Of a stretch of 50,040 bases of DNA, positions 1 through 8,442 are shown in pieces. The stretch comes from Flavobacteriaceae bacterium UBA2765 (GTDB lineage Bacteria; Bacteroidota; Bacteroidia; Flavobacteriales; Flavobacteriaceae): NCBI GenBank assembly GCA_002352665.1, contig DEIV01000015.1, positions 1 to 50,040 of the forward strand, read 5' to 3'. A program made the translations under genes and the position numbers. Position 1 is the stretch's first letter; each line of letters starts with the position of its first letter. The notes below the pieces were generated by a model, which saw only the letters and a list, made by a program, of their open reading frames with translations, had not been told where the DNA came from and made no database searches.

Positions 1-396
1 AAAGGACAGCAAGAAATGGCTAAATCTATTTATAAGGCTATAAAATCATATAAGAAACAGTTAGATGTAAATATGGTAGTAGAAGTAAAACCAAAACCAA
101 AACCTATAAAAGAAACACCAAAATTGAGAATTATAAAGGGAGTCGATTTTAAAATCCAAATAGCCTCAAGTTCAAAAAAAGTAAATACTGCAGCTTATAA
201 TTTTAAAGGGCTAAAAGGAGTAGAACGAGTGAGAGTAGGAGCACACCATAAATATTATTACGGAAAAACTTCTGATTACAACGAAGTTAAGAAATTACAA
301 AAATTTGCAAAAGAAAAGGGGTATACATCCTCTTTTGTAGTTGCCTTTAAAAATGATAAGAAAATTTCTGTAAAAGATGCGCTTTCCGCTAAGTAA
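1..396 (+). CDS. N-acetylmuramoyl-L-alanine amidase, C-terminal part with SPOR domain (5' partial)
   Basis: The reading frame is open from base 1, so the first ATG at 16 is probably internal and the true start lies before the window. The visible start (QQEMAKSIYKAIKSY) looks like the last helix of an Amidase_3 catalytic domain. After a Lys/Pro-rich linker comes a SPOR-like domain with the typical pattern FKIQIASSS, then VRVGAHHKYYYGKTSDYNEV, and a final FVVAFKND strand. Such enzymes cleave the amide bond between muramic acid and the stem peptide, and SPOR binds denuded glycan at division sites. An MCE-family gene follows 68 bp downstream on the same strand. The amidase assignment is inferred, because the catalytic zinc residues lie outside the window. 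Confidence 0.75.
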   Translation, partial: KGQQEMAKSIYKAIKSYKKQLDVNMVVEVKPKPKPIKETPKLRIIKGVDFKIQIASSSKKVNTAAYNFKGLKGVERVRVGAHHKYYYGKTSDYNEVKKLQKFAKEKGYTSSFVVAFKNDKKISVKDALSAK

Positions 397-464
397 AATT
401 TTATACTTAACTTTCTACTCACAGAAATAATTAGTAATATTGCTTTTTATAGAGAATATTATTT

Positions 465-1418
465 ATGGCAAAAATATCAAGAGAATTAAAAACCGGAATT
501 GTATCCATATTGACTATTGGAATTTTTATCTGGGGTTTTACATTCTTAAAAGGATCTGATTTGTTTGATAGTAGTAGAAGCTTTTATGTTGAATATGATA
601 ATGTTCAAGGTTTATCGGTTTCTGCCCCTGTTACTATTAATGGATTAAACGTTGGTGCGGTAGATAAAATCTATTTTCATCCCAGTAAAAAAGGTACTCT
701 TGTTGTAAAATTCTCTTTAAATAACAATTTTAATTTTTCTAATAATAGTATTGCAGAAATTTATAGCCCGGATTTTATCAGTGGTAAATCTATAAAAATT
801 CTTCCGCTTTATGGAGACAATGCTGCTGTAGCAGGTGATACACTGAGAGGGAATGTTGAAGCGGGATTATTAGGTGCTTTAAACGATCAAATTGCTCCTC
901 TTCAAAACACATTAGAAAGTTTTTTAATTAATGCAGATACACTATTGCAAGGCGTAAATTCTATTCTTGATAAAGAAGGTCAGATGAATTTAAAAAAATC
1001 TATTGCTTCATTAAATACTACATTATCAACTTTTAAAATAGCATCTCAATCCTTAAATAACATGTTGTCTGAAGATGGTAAAATAGATTCTATTCTAACA
1101 AATGCTACCATTGCTACTGATAACCTGGTCAATTTAACCGATTCATTAAATAATGCAAACCTCAAATTAACTATTGGTAAATTAGAAACAACTCTTAATA
1201 AATTTAATGGAATTTTAACTGAAGTTGAGGAAGGCAAAGGATCTATTGGCAAATTATTGAAAGATGATGGTCTTTATAATAATTTGGAAGGAGCTGCAAT
1301 GGAAATGGAAGCCCTGTTAAAGGATCTAAAAGAAAACCCTAAACGTTTTGTTCATTTCTCTCTTTTTGGCAAAAAACAAAAACCTTATATTGAAGAGGAA
1401 GATTTAAAGGAGAAATAA
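465..1418 (+). CDS. MCE-family (MlaD-like) lipid-transfer protein
   Basis: The 317-residue protein has one N-terminal transmembrane helix (about residues 10-29, TGIVSILTIGIFIWGFTFLKG). An MCE/MlaD domain follows at about residues 38-115, with the family pattern YDNVQGLSVSAPVTINGLNVGAV and a conserved SIKI strand near its end. The rest is a long helical, Leu/Asn/Thr-rich region (residues 135-290) and a charged tail. MCE proteins form periplasmic rings or tubes that carry phospholipids between the membranes. In Bacteroidota a single MlaD-like gene often follows a SPOR amidase, as here. No MlaE or MlaF partner is in the window. The start is the ATG directly before the basic N-terminus. Confidence 0.85.
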   Translation: MAKISRELKTGIVSILTIGIFIWGFTFLKGSDLFDSSRSFYVEYDNVQGLSVSAPVTINGLNVGAVDKIYFHPSKKGTLVVKFSLNNNFNFSNNSIAEIYSPDFISGKSIKILPLYGDNAAVAGDTLRGNVEAGLLGALNDQIAPLQNTLESFLINADTLLQGVNSILDKEGQMNLKKSIASLNTTLSTFKIASQSLNNMLSEDGKIDSILTNATIATDNLVNLTDSLNNANLKLTIGKLETTLNKFNGILTEVEEGKGSIGKLLKDDGLYNNLEGAAMEMEALLKDLKENPKRFVHFSLFGKKQKPYIEEEDLKEK

Positions 1419-1758
1419 CCTTTTTCATTTACCTCTTATTTGCTGATATTCTTATAATTGAGTTCATTTCATTCAAGTATTGTATGAATATTTCCTAATA
1501 ATAAAGTTATTAAGACTTAGTTAATAACTAATTTTTTTAATTCTTTTTTCATTAATATTATTTCTTAGATTTATGCTGTATAGATTGAACACTTAACAAT
1601 TAGTTATGTTGCTCATTATCAAAATATAAACTGACAAATATTTATCTTTTAAATACTTGTTTATTAATGTTTGTTATGATTTTTGGGAAGCATTTAATTT
1701 TTAATTGTATTTTAAAGCATAAATAAAAAACTAGTTTATAAAAAATATTTACCCCTAA
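1419..1758. other. AT-rich intergenic gap (340 bp)
   Basis: This gap separates the MCE gene from the Fe-S protein gene. It holds the inverted repeat annotated at 1505-1538 and otherwise only very AT-rich sequence. I see no convincing ORF, RNA gene or DnaA-box cluster. The promoter for the downstream redox genes probably lies in its second half, but no clear TAnnTTTG box stands out. Confidence 0.5.
1505..1538 (+). terminator. Possible intrinsic terminator after the MCE gene
   Basis: A perfect 9-bp inverted repeat (AGTTATTAA at 1505-1513, TTAATAACT at 1521-1529) with a 7-nt loop is followed by a run of seven T residues (1532-1538). The stem is AT-only and therefore weak. The site lies about 90 bp after the MCE stop codon. 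Confidence 0.4.
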
Positions 1759-3063
1759 GTGCAATATTTACCAAACATACTTTTTGCGATTTTACTCATT
1801 GTTGGAATTGGGTTTTTTACTAAAAACGTAAGAAAACTGTTTAGAAATATTAAGCTCGGTAAATCGATCGATAGGTCTGATCATAGTAAATTACGATGGG
1901 TCAATATGATTAATATTGCATTGGGTCAATCCAAAATGGTGAGACGACCTGTTTCAGGCTTTTTACATATTATAGTTTATGTAGGTTTTATCGTAATCAA
2001 TATAGAAGTTTTAGAAATAATTATTGATGGATTATTGGGTACACATAGAGTATTTTCTTTCTTAGGAGGTTTTTATGGCCTTTTAATAAGTGCTTTTGAA
2101 ATTTTGGCATTATTAGTATTGATAGCAGTTATCGTTTTTTGGTTGAGAAGAATGGTACTGCGAATTCCTAGGTTTTGGAATAAGGAAATGAAAGGTTTTC
2201 CTAAAAATGATGCCTTGTATATATTGTATTTTGAGATGGTGTTAATGTCATTATTTTTAATAATGAATGCAACTGATACTCATTTTCAACAAGCTAATTC
2301 TGGTAATATTATAAGCCAATTTATTTCCCCACTATTGGCAAATACTAATGCTGAGACATTGCATATTATTGAACGATCAGCGTGGTGGTTGCATATAGCC
2401 GGTATCTTAGTGTTTTTAAATTATTTATATTATTCTAAGCATTTACATATTTTATTGGCATTCCCTAATACATATTTCGCAAATTTAGATGTTAAGGGTA
2501 AATTAAACAATTTGCAATCGGTTACGGATGAGGTAAAGATGATGTTAGATCCTAATATTGATCCATTTGCTGCTCCGACAGAAACAGAAAATGATAAAAT
2601 ACCGGAAAAATTTGGAGCAGAAGATATTTTTGACTTAAATTGGGTACAATTATTAAATGCCTATACCTGTACAGAATGTGGTAGATGTACTTCTGTTTGT
2701 CCGGCAAATATTACAGGGAAAGAATTATCGCCAAGAGCGATAATGATGAAAACAAGGGATAGAATTGAAGAAGTTGGAAAAAATATTGATAAAAATGGTC
2801 ATTTTATTGCTGATGGTAAAGTACTAACAGATACTATTACTAGTGAAGAAATTTGGGCATGTACAAGTTGTAATGCTTGTGTAGAAGAATGTCCGGTTAA
2901 TATCGATCCACTGTCCATTATTATAGATATGCGTAGATTCCAAGTTATGGAAAAATCTGCTGCACCACAGGAATTAAATACCATGATGACAAATATAGAA
3001 AATAACGGTGCCCCATGGCAATACAATCAATTAGATAGATTAAACTGGAAAGATGAAAAGTAA
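1759..3063 (+). CDS. Membrane-anchored 4Fe-4S dicluster protein (heterodisulfide-reductase / EtfX-like)
   Basis: The 434-residue protein begins at a GTG codon, and its first residues already belong to the first transmembrane helix. The N-terminal half has several membrane segments (about residues 3-20, 70-90, 95-130, 160-178, 210-232) of the nitrate-reductase-gamma / HdrE type. The C-terminal half is soluble and carries two 4Fe-4S motifs, CTECGRCTSVCP (Cys304 onward) and CTSCNACVEECP (Cys368 onward). It probably passes electrons between a soluble dehydrogenase or flavoprotein and the menaquinone pool. The cognate CCG-domain partner is at 3542-4321. The 3' end overlaps the next gene by 11 bp, which indicates translational coupling. 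The physiological donor is not evident from the window. Confidence 0.82.
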   Translation: MQYLPNILFAILLIVGIGFFTKNVRKLFRNIKLGKSIDRSDHSKLRWVNMINIALGQSKMVRRPVSGFLHIIVYVGFIVINIEVLEIIIDGLLGTHRVFSFLGGFYGLLISAFEILALLVLIAVIVFWLRRMVLRIPRFWNKEMKGFPKNDALYILYFEMVLMSLFLIMNATDTHFQQANSGNIISQFISPLLANTNAETLHIIERSAWWLHIAGILVFLNYLYYSKHLHILLAFPNTYFANLDVKGKLNNLQSVTDEVKMMLDPNIDPFAAPTETENDKIPEKFGAEDIFDLNWVQLLNAYTCTECGRCTSVCPANITGKELSPRAIMMKTRDRIEEVGKNIDKNGHFIADGKVLTDTITSEEIWACTSCNACVEECPVNIDPLSIIIDMRRFQVMEKSAAPQELNTMMTNIENNGAPWQYNQLDRLNWKDEK

Positions 3064-3496
3064 ATTTAACAAAGAATTACACGAGTTAAAAGATAAAGAT
3101 GGTAATTTATTAAGTCCTGAATTACTTGAAGGCGTAAAGAATTATTTGATAGATATAGATGGTACTATCTGCGATGATATACCGAATGAAGAACCTGAAA
3201 GGATGTTGACAGCAGAAGTATATCCTGATGCATTAATTACTTTAAATAATTGGTACGATAAAGGTCATATCATTTGCTTTTTTACCTCAAGAACTGAAGC
3301 TCATAGAGATTATACAGAAATATGGTTAAAAAAACATGGTTTTAAATACCATAGCTTATTAATGGGTAAACCTAGAGGTGGAAATTACCATTGGATTGAT
3401 AATCATTTGGTAAAAGCAACCAGATATAGAGGTAAATTTACTGAATTGGTAGACAAAGAAGTTACAATTCAGGTTTTTGATGATGGTAAACACTAA
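3053..3496 (+). CDS. Small HAD-superfamily phosphatase-like protein
   Basis: The 147-residue protein has HAD motif I as NYLIDIDGTICDD (about residues 30-42), with the two Asp that define the catalytic site. Motif II is CFFTSRTEAH, a lysine-containing region follows (LLMGKPRGGNYHWIDN), and the last acidic pair is in FDDG. This gives a minimal HAD core without a cap domain. It starts inside the 3' end of the preceding Fe-S gene and lies 45 bp before the CCG protein gene, so it is embedded in a redox operon. The substrate is unknown. Homologues are sometimes labelled phosphoheptose isomerase, which the sequence does not support. Confidence 0.7.
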   Translation: MKSKFNKELHELKDKDGNLLSPELLEGVKNYLIDIDGTICDDIPNEEPERMLTAEVYPDALITLNNWYDKGHIICFFTSRTEAHRDYTEIWLKKHGFKYHSLLMGKPRGGNYHWIDNHLVKATRYRGKFTELVDKEVTIQVFDDGKH

Positions 3497-3541
3497 AAAG
3501 AATTTGTATAAATAATTATAATAACTCTAAATTAATTGACA

Positions 3542-4321
3542 ATGAATGTACCTACCATGGCTGAAATGATGGCTCAAGGTAAACAACCTGAAATTTTATT
3601 TTGGGTAGGTTGTGCTGGTAGCTTTGATGATAGAGCTAAAAAAATAACGAAGGCATTTGTTAAAATATTAAACAAGGCCGATGTTAATTTTGCAGTATTG
3701 GGTACTGAAGAGAGTTGTTCTGGAGATCCTGCCAAACGTTCTGGTAATGAATTTTTATTTCAGATGCAAGCCATTTCTAATATTGAGGTTATGAATGCTT
3801 ATGAAATTAAAAAAGTAGTTACAGCTTGTCCACATTGCTTTAATACCTTAAAGAATGAATATCCTCAATTAGGAGGTGATTTTGAAGTAATGCATCATAC
3901 CCAATTTTTAAAATCTTTATTAGACGAAGGTAGAATTACCATTCAAGGAGGTGCATATAAGGGGAAGCGGATTACTTTTCATGATCCTTGTTATTTAGGG
4001 AGAGCTAATGAAGTTTATGAAGCCCCAAGGGAGCTTATACAAAAATTAGAAGTAGAACTCGTTGAGATGAAACGTTGTAAGAGCAACGGATTATGTTGTG
4101 GTGCTGGCGGAGCTCAGATGTTTAAGGACTCTGAAAAAGGTAATAAAGATATAAATATAGAGCGTACAGAGGAGGCACTAGAGGTTAAACCGGATATTAT
4201 TGCAACAGGATGCCCTTTTTGTAATACTATGATGACCGATGGGATTAAGAATAAAGAAGAAGAACAAAACATAAAAGTATTAGATATAGTAGAATTAATA
4301 GTAAACGCTCAAGATCTATAA
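3542..4321 (+). CDS. CCG-domain (Fe-S)-binding protein, HdrB/LldE/GlpC-like
   Basis: The 259-residue protein has two cysteine-rich CCG-type domains. The first contains GCAGSFDDR, EESCSGDPAKR and CPHCFNTLKNEYP; the second has FHDPCYLGRANEVYEAPRE, CKSNGLCCGAGGAQMF and GCPFCNTMM. These cysteines bind the non-cubane or 4Fe-4S clusters of heterodisulfide-reductase-type subunits. The protein is soluble and most likely docks on the membrane Fe-S protein encoded at 1759-3063. I prefer the ATG at 3542 over a TTG two codons upstream. Electron acceptor and donor remain unknown. Confidence 0.85.
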   Translation: MNVPTMAEMMAQGKQPEILFWVGCAGSFDDRAKKITKAFVKILNKADVNFAVLGTEESCSGDPAKRSGNEFLFQMQAISNIEVMNAYEIKKVVTACPHCFNTLKNEYPQLGGDFEVMHHTQFLKSLLDEGRITIQGGAYKGKRITFHDPCYLGRANEVYEAPRELIQKLEVELVEMKRCKSNGLCCGAGGAQMFKDSEKGNKDINIERTEEALEVKPDIIATGCPFCNTMMTDGIKNKEEEQNIKVLDIVELIVNAQDL

Positions 4322-4397
4322 TTTACTAATTTGAGATATATGTCAAGTAATTGGTTCTCTTTTAAATTTAAGGAGCTGATTAAAATTTTATTAAACT

Positions 4398-5012
4398 ATG
4401 CCATACATTAAAGACAAAAATTTGGTTAATATTTATGAAGAGGTTGATAAAGCCAACCAAACCATAAATAAATTAAATGCATTACTTAAAGATGAGGAAG
4501 AAAATAATTCTATTTTAAGAAAACATAGAGTTATTTTAGGAATTTTCGGATTACTAGCCTTAATACTTTTCTTGTGGTCATTTTTACCAAAAACTACGCC
4601 TGTAAATAATAAATATTTATTAAAAAACAACTTGTCCTTAATTAGCAACGATTCGCTATTTCAATTAAAAGAAGATTTAAAAACGGCTAAGAATAGTACC
4701 TTCTCTGTTAATGAAAATGCTCAAGGTATTGTAGGCGAAACAATAGTGTATAGTATTCAAATTGGTGCATTTGCCAACTTTAAGGCCAAGTTGTTTTCTG
4801 ATGATTTGGCACATATGAAAGAATTTGAGGAGGGCGGTTTAAACAAATATGCCATTGGCAATTTTGTGACTTATTCAGAGGCAATTGTATTAAAAGATGA
4901 TTTAAAAAGATTAGGTTTTACTGATTGTTTTGTCATTGCTCAGTCTTATGGAGATCCTGTTAATATTAGAGAAGCTCTAGAATTAAGTGAAGAAAGTCAA
5001 TATTTAAATTAA
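4398..5012 (+). CDS. Single-pass membrane protein with SPOR-like C-terminus
   Basis: The 204-residue protein has a coiled-coil-prone N-terminus (residues 1-45, EEVDKANQTINKLNALLKDE). One transmembrane helix follows (about residues 48-65, LGIFGLLALILFLWSFLP). The extracytoplasmic C-terminal domain has the SPOR-like alternation YSIQIGAFANFKAK, NKYAIGNFVTYSEAIVLKDD and CFVIAQSYG. This suggests a peptidoglycan-associated role at the division site or envelope. It follows the CCG protein gene by 76 bp on the same strand. The SPOR call is by pattern only, and the protein is otherwise uncharacterised. Confidence 0.6.
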   Translation: MPYIKDKNLVNIYEEVDKANQTINKLNALLKDEEENNSILRKHRVILGIFGLLALILFLWSFLPKTTPVNNKYLLKNNLSLISNDSLFQLKEDLKTAKNSTFSVNENAQGIVGETIVYSIQIGAFANFKAKLFSDDLAHMKEFEEGGLNKYAIGNFVTYSEAIVLKDDLKRLGFTDCFVIAQSYGDPVNIREALELSEESQYLN

Positions 5013-5128
5013 GAATCTAATATTTTTATTTTTACTACCTTTATAGACTATGGTGTTGAGTAAAATAGTATCTATCTGCAACTGGATTCATTTCCATACA
5101 AAAAAATCTTAACCAATACTAAAAGACA

Positions 5129-6025
5129 ATGCCCAAGGCATTCATAAAAGCAGCCCGTTTACGTACCTTACCCTTATCAATTTCGGGAATCATTGTTGGC
5201 AGTTTTTTAGCTTACAATAATGGGTTTTTTAATTGGTTGATATGCCTTTTGGCCATTTTAACTACAATAGGATTTCAAGTGTTATCCAATTTTGCTAATG
5301 ATTATGGAGATGGAGTGAAAGGAACAGATAATGAAGATAGAATCGGTCCGAAACGAGCCTTGCAAAGTGGTGAAATAACGCCAAAACAAATGTTAAGGGT
5401 CATTAAAGTAACAGGGTTTTTAACATTTTTAATTGCTATTTGGTTGATTTATTTGGCTTTCGGAAAAGAAAATCTCTTATATTTCTTCTTATTTTTATTT
5501 TTGGGCTTAGCCAGTATTGCAGCAGCTATAAAATATACTATGGGAAAAAAAGCTTATGGTTATAGTGGATTTGGTGATCTATTTGTTTTTTTATTTTTTG
5601 GATGGTTAAGTGTTATAGGAAGTTATTTTTTATATGCAAAACAATTAGATTGGACTATTTTTATTCCGGCTACCGCTATAGGAATGTTAAGTGTAGGTGT
5701 TTTAAATTTAAATAACTTACGCGATCGCATCTCTGATGAAAAAGCTCATAAAAGAACTTTAGTAGTTAAAATTGGTGAAAAATTCGCTAAATATTATCAC
5801 TATTTTTTGTTAATTTCTGCCTTTTTATTGGCATTACTTTATACCCTTTTGCATTATAGTACTTCAATACAATTTATTTTTGGTATTGCATTTATACCTA
5901 TTGCTAAGCACTTTTATACTGTTTATAAAAATACTAAGCCCGTATTATTAGATCCTGAACTAAAAAAACTAGCCTTAAGTACCGTTTTATTTGCTATCCT
6001 TTTCGGATTGGGACTAATATTGTAA
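5129..6025 (+). CDS. menA: 1,4-dihydroxy-2-naphthoate polyprenyltransferase (MenA)
   Basis: This 298-residue integral membrane UbiA-family prenyltransferase has about eight transmembrane helices. The first Asp-rich motif is NFANDYGDGVKGTD (about residues 53-66) with EDRIGPKRALQSGEI behind it. The second is NNLRDRISDEKAHKRTL. These motifs bind Mg-diphosphate of the polyprenyl donor. The enzyme attaches the isoprenoid tail to 1,4-dihydroxy-2-naphthoate in menaquinone synthesis. menC and menE lie 1.3-4.4 kb downstream on the same strand, which supports MenA over other UbiA enzymes. The length matches the family. Confidence 0.93.
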   Translation: MPKAFIKAARLRTLPLSISGIIVGSFLAYNNGFFNWLICLLAILTTIGFQVLSNFANDYGDGVKGTDNEDRIGPKRALQSGEITPKQMLRVIKVTGFLTFLIAIWLIYLAFGKENLLYFFLFLFLGLASIAAAIKYTMGKKAYGYSGFGDLFVFLFFGWLSVIGSYFLYAKQLDWTIFIPATAIGMLSVGVLNLNNLRDRISDEKAHKRTLVVKIGEKFAKYYHYFLLISAFLLALLYTLLHYSTSIQFIFGIAFIPIAKHFYTVYKNTKPVLLDPELKKLALSTVLFAILFGLGLIL

Positions 6026-6062
6026 TTCATTTTGATTAACTTTATAATCAAAATCTATTCGT

Positions 6063-6743
6063 ATGAAAATTACATATCTTGGTCATGCTTCCCTCAGTAT
6101 AGAGGCACATGCACAAACAATACTTGTTGATCCGTACATTACAGCTAATGCCTTAGCAGGGCATATTGATATTAGTAAACTGGAAGCAGATTATATGGTA
6201 CTCACACATGCACATGGTGATCATATTTTAGATGTAGAAGCTATTGCTAAACGTACCGGAGCAATAATTATTTCAAATTTTGAAATCGTTACTTATTATC
6301 AAAATAAGGGTTTTGACGGGCATCCTATGAATCATGGTGGGACTTGGCAATTCGATTTTGGAAAATTACATATGGTAAATGCTGTTCATACCAGTTCTTT
6401 TCCAGATGGAACCTATGGAGGTAACCCAGCCGGATTTGTTTTAGAAACGAAGCATCATTGTGTTTATATTGCTGGAGATACCGCTTTGACATATGATATG
6501 AAGTTAATCCCCAAAACAATCGCAAAACTAGATTTGGCCATATTACCAATTGGCGATAATTTTACGATGGGTATTGATAGTGCTATTATTGCTTCTGACT
6601 TTGTTGAGTGTGATAAGATTCTTGGCTATCATTATGATACTTTTGGATATATAAAAATTGACCATAAACAAGCAAAGGATAAGTTTACTAAAAAGAAAAA
6701 AGAATTGATTTTATTAGACATAGGTAAACATTTAAAGATTTAA
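6063..6743 (+). CDS. Metal-dependent hydrolase, UPF0173 / UlaG-like metallo-beta-lactamase fold
   Basis: The 226-residue protein carries the metallo-beta-lactamase signature THAHGDHILD (about residues 48-57). Further metal ligands are suggested by NAVHTSSFPDG, the acidic VYIAGDTALT and ILGYHYDTF near the C-terminus. The start ILGHAS is typical of the UPF0173/UlaG branch. The substrate is unknown. The gene sits 37 bp after menA and 2 bp before the VOC gene, so the three are probably co-transcribed. Genes of this family recur beside men genes in Flavobacteriia, but a role in quinone synthesis is only inferred from position. Confidence 0.85.
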   Translation: MKITYLGHASLSIEAHAQTILVDPYITANALAGHIDISKLEADYMVLTHAHGDHILDVEAIAKRTGAIIISNFEIVTYYQNKGFDGHPMNHGGTWQFDFGKLHMVNAVHTSSFPDGTYGGNPAGFVLETKHHCVYIAGDTALTYDMKLIPKTIAKLDLAILPIGDNFTMGIDSAIIASDFVECDKILGYHYDTFGYIKIDHKQAKDKFTKKKKELILLDIGKHLKI

Positions 6744-6745
6744 TT

Positions 6746-7123
6746 ATGAAGACAATATCTGTAGGTTGGTTTGAAATTCCGGTGGTGGATATGGATAGAG
6801 CGATAACTTTTTATAATGAAGTTTTTCAAATAGAAATTGTAAAACAGGATTTTGAAGGCACAGAAATGGGCTGGTTTCCATTTGTAGGTAATGGTAAAGG
6901 TGCTCCTGGATCATTAGTAAAGAATATTGATCATTATAAACCAGCAACTCAAGGTGTATTGATCTATTTTAGTTCTCTTGATGTTAATAATGAATTAAGT
7001 AGGATTGAGAAGGGCGGAGGTAGAATATTACAATCTAAAACCCAAATTTCAGAAGATCATGGTTATATGGCTTCATTTTTAGATTCTGAAGGAAACAGAG
7101 TAGCAGTGCATTCACAAAAATAA
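6746..7123 (+). CDS. VOC-family (glyoxalase/bleomycin-resistance fold) protein
   Basis: The 125-residue protein has the beta-alpha-beta-beta-beta module of vicinal-oxygen-chelate proteins. The first strand and helix read WFEIPVVDMDRAITFYNEVF. The second half has GVLIYFSSLDVNNELSRI, GGGRILQSKTQI and a closing SFLDSEGNRVAVHSQ. Such proteins bind a metal or hydrophobic ligand as dimers. This type is usually annotated only as VOC family. It begins 2 bp after the hydrolase stop codon and is the last gene before the convergent tRNA. Confidence 0.85.
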   Translation: MKTISVGWFEIPVVDMDRAITFYNEVFQIEIVKQDFEGTEMGWFPFVGNGKGAPGSLVKNIDHYKPATQGVLIYFSSLDVNNELSRIEKGGGRILQSKTQISEDHGYMASFLDSEGNRVAVHSQK

Positions 7124-7179
7124 ATTTTTAATGATTCATTACATTTGTGGAATATTTTATAAACTCATGACTCAAGTAG

Positions 7180-7251
7180 TACCCTCGCTAGGAATCGAAC
7201 CTAGATCAAAAGTTTAGGAAACTTTTATTCTATCCGTTGAACTACGAGGGC
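7180..7251 (-). tRNA. tRNA-Arg, anticodon CCU
   Basis: A 72-nt cloverleaf reads on the minus strand. The acceptor stem is GCCCTCG paired with CGAGGGT (a terminal G-U), and the discriminator is A. The D arm is GTTC/GAAT. The anticodon stem is AAAGT/ACTTT with loop TTCCTAA, giving anticodon CCT. The T arm is CTAGG-TTCGATT-CCTAG. CCA is not encoded, as is usual in Bacteroidota. It decodes AGG. Confidence 0.95.
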
Positions 7252-7257
7252 TTTAGG

Positions 7258-7265
7258 CAAAAATA
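7258..7265 (-). promoter_or_regulatory. Likely -7 promoter box for tRNA-Arg
   Basis: TATTTTTG on the minus strand matches the Bacteroidota -7 consensus TAnnTTTG and ends 6 bp before the tRNA 5' end. No clear -33 TTTG was found at normal spacing. Confidence 0.5.
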
Positions 7266-7349
7266 CAAATTCCTAAAATTATACTCTAAAAAAAAATTCC
7301 AAATTTCAATAATTATAAACAGGAAGTCACCTCTTGAAATTTCAATGTG

Positions 7350-7357
7350 TATCTTTG
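7350..7357 (+). promoter_or_regulatory. Likely -7 promoter box for menC
   Basis: TATCTTTG matches TAnnTTTG and lies 18 bp before the menC start codon, so the leader would be short. A TTG at 7334-7336 is too close to be a standard -33 element. Confidence 0.5.
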
Positions 7358-7375
7358 AAAAGTAACTAACTATGC

Positions 7376-8410
7376 ATGAAAGCCTATTATAAAAAACACA
7401 TACTTAATTTTAAACAGCCGGGAGGAACTTCCCGTGGTGTATTGCTTAGCAAAGAAACTTATTTTTTAATTATAGAGCATAAAGGTAAAAAAGGAGTAGG
7501 TGAGTGCGGATTATTTAGAGGTTTAAGTGTCGATGATAGACCCGATTATGAGGAAAAATTGCAATGGCTTTGTTACAATATCAATTTAGGAAAAGAAGCA
7601 CTGCTATCACAAATATTTGACATGCCATCTATACAATTTGGATTAGAACAAGCTTTATTGTCTTTAGAAAGTGATCATAAATTCATCTTATTTCCTTCAA
7701 AATTTACTCAAGGAGAAGCTTCAATACCAATTAATGGTCTTATTTGGATGGGTACAGCTAGTTTTATGAAACAACAGATTAAGGATAAGATTAAATTAGG
7801 TTTTACCACTTTAAAATTAAAAATTGGAGCCATAGATTTTGATACTGAGATTGAATTATTAAAATCAATTCGGCAAGAGTTTTCATCTAGAGAAATAGAA
7901 TTACGTGTTGATGCCAATGGTGGATTTAACCCTACAGATGCCCTAGAAAAATTAAAGCGTTTATCAAATTTTGACTTACACTCTATAGAACAGCCCATCA
8001 AACCTAGGCAATGGTCAGAAATGGCTGATTTGTGTGACAAAACACCTTTGCCAATTGCTTTAGATGAAGAATTGATAGGGGTTTTCTCTTTTGAGGATAA
8101 AGAAGAGCTAATCAGAACCATAAAACCACAATATATTATTTTAAAACCAAGTTTGATAGGAGGGATTGATGGAAGCGAAGCATGGATTAAAATTGCAAAC
8201 AATCTCAATGTGGGTTGGTGGGTAACATCTGCTTTAGAAAGTAATATTGGCTTAAATGCCATAGCACAATTTACATATAGTTTACAAACTTCTATGCCGC
8301 AAGGTCTAGGTACAGGGAGTTTGTTTACCAATAATATACTATCTCCTCTGGAAGTAAAAACCGGACAGCTACATTATAATCCGAATTTGACATGGGACTT
8401 TAACTTATAA
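7376..8410 (+). CDS. menC: o-Succinylbenzoate synthase-like enolase-superfamily enzyme (MenC)
   Basis: The 344-residue protein belongs to the muconate-lactonizing subgroup of the enolase superfamily. The catalytic barrel shows the Lys pair motif TLKLKIGAI (about residues 143-151). Metal-binding acids lie in RVDANGGF, SIEQPIKP and ALDEELIG, and a later lysine is in YIILKPSLIGG. The N-terminal capping part (residues 1-95) carries PGGTSRGVL. It would dehydrate SHCHC to o-succinylbenzoate in menaquinone synthesis. Dipeptide epimerases share this fold, but the neighbouring menA and menE favour MenC. The start is the ATG at 7376; an overlapping ATG at 7372 is out of frame. Confidence 0.85.
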   Translation: MKAYYKKHILNFKQPGGTSRGVLLSKETYFLIIEHKGKKGVGECGLFRGLSVDDRPDYEEKLQWLCYNINLGKEALLSQIFDMPSIQFGLEQALLSLESDHKFILFPSKFTQGEASIPINGLIWMGTASFMKQQIKDKIKLGFTTLKLKIGAIDFDTEIELLKSIRQEFSSREIELRVDANGGFNPTDALEKLKRLSNFDLHSIEQPIKPRQWSEMADLCDKTPLPIALDEELIGVFSFEDKEELIRTIKPQYIILKPSLIGGIDGSEAWIKIANNLNVGWWVTSALESNIGLNAIAQFTYSLQTSMPQGLGTGSLFTNNILSPLEVKTGQLHYNPNLTWDFNL

Positions 8411-8442
8411 AACTTATTTTTGAAAATCAAATTTTGGAGAGC

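Noticed and set aside
1419..1758. Replication-origin-like AT-rich region
   Set aside because: No TTATCCACA-type DnaA boxes and no origin-associated genes nearby; it is merely AT-rich.
7708..8331. Open frame of 207 codons on the minus strand opposite menC
   Set aside because: It lies wholly inside menC, whose enolase motifs are clear; its translation shows no domain pattern and is a complement shadow.
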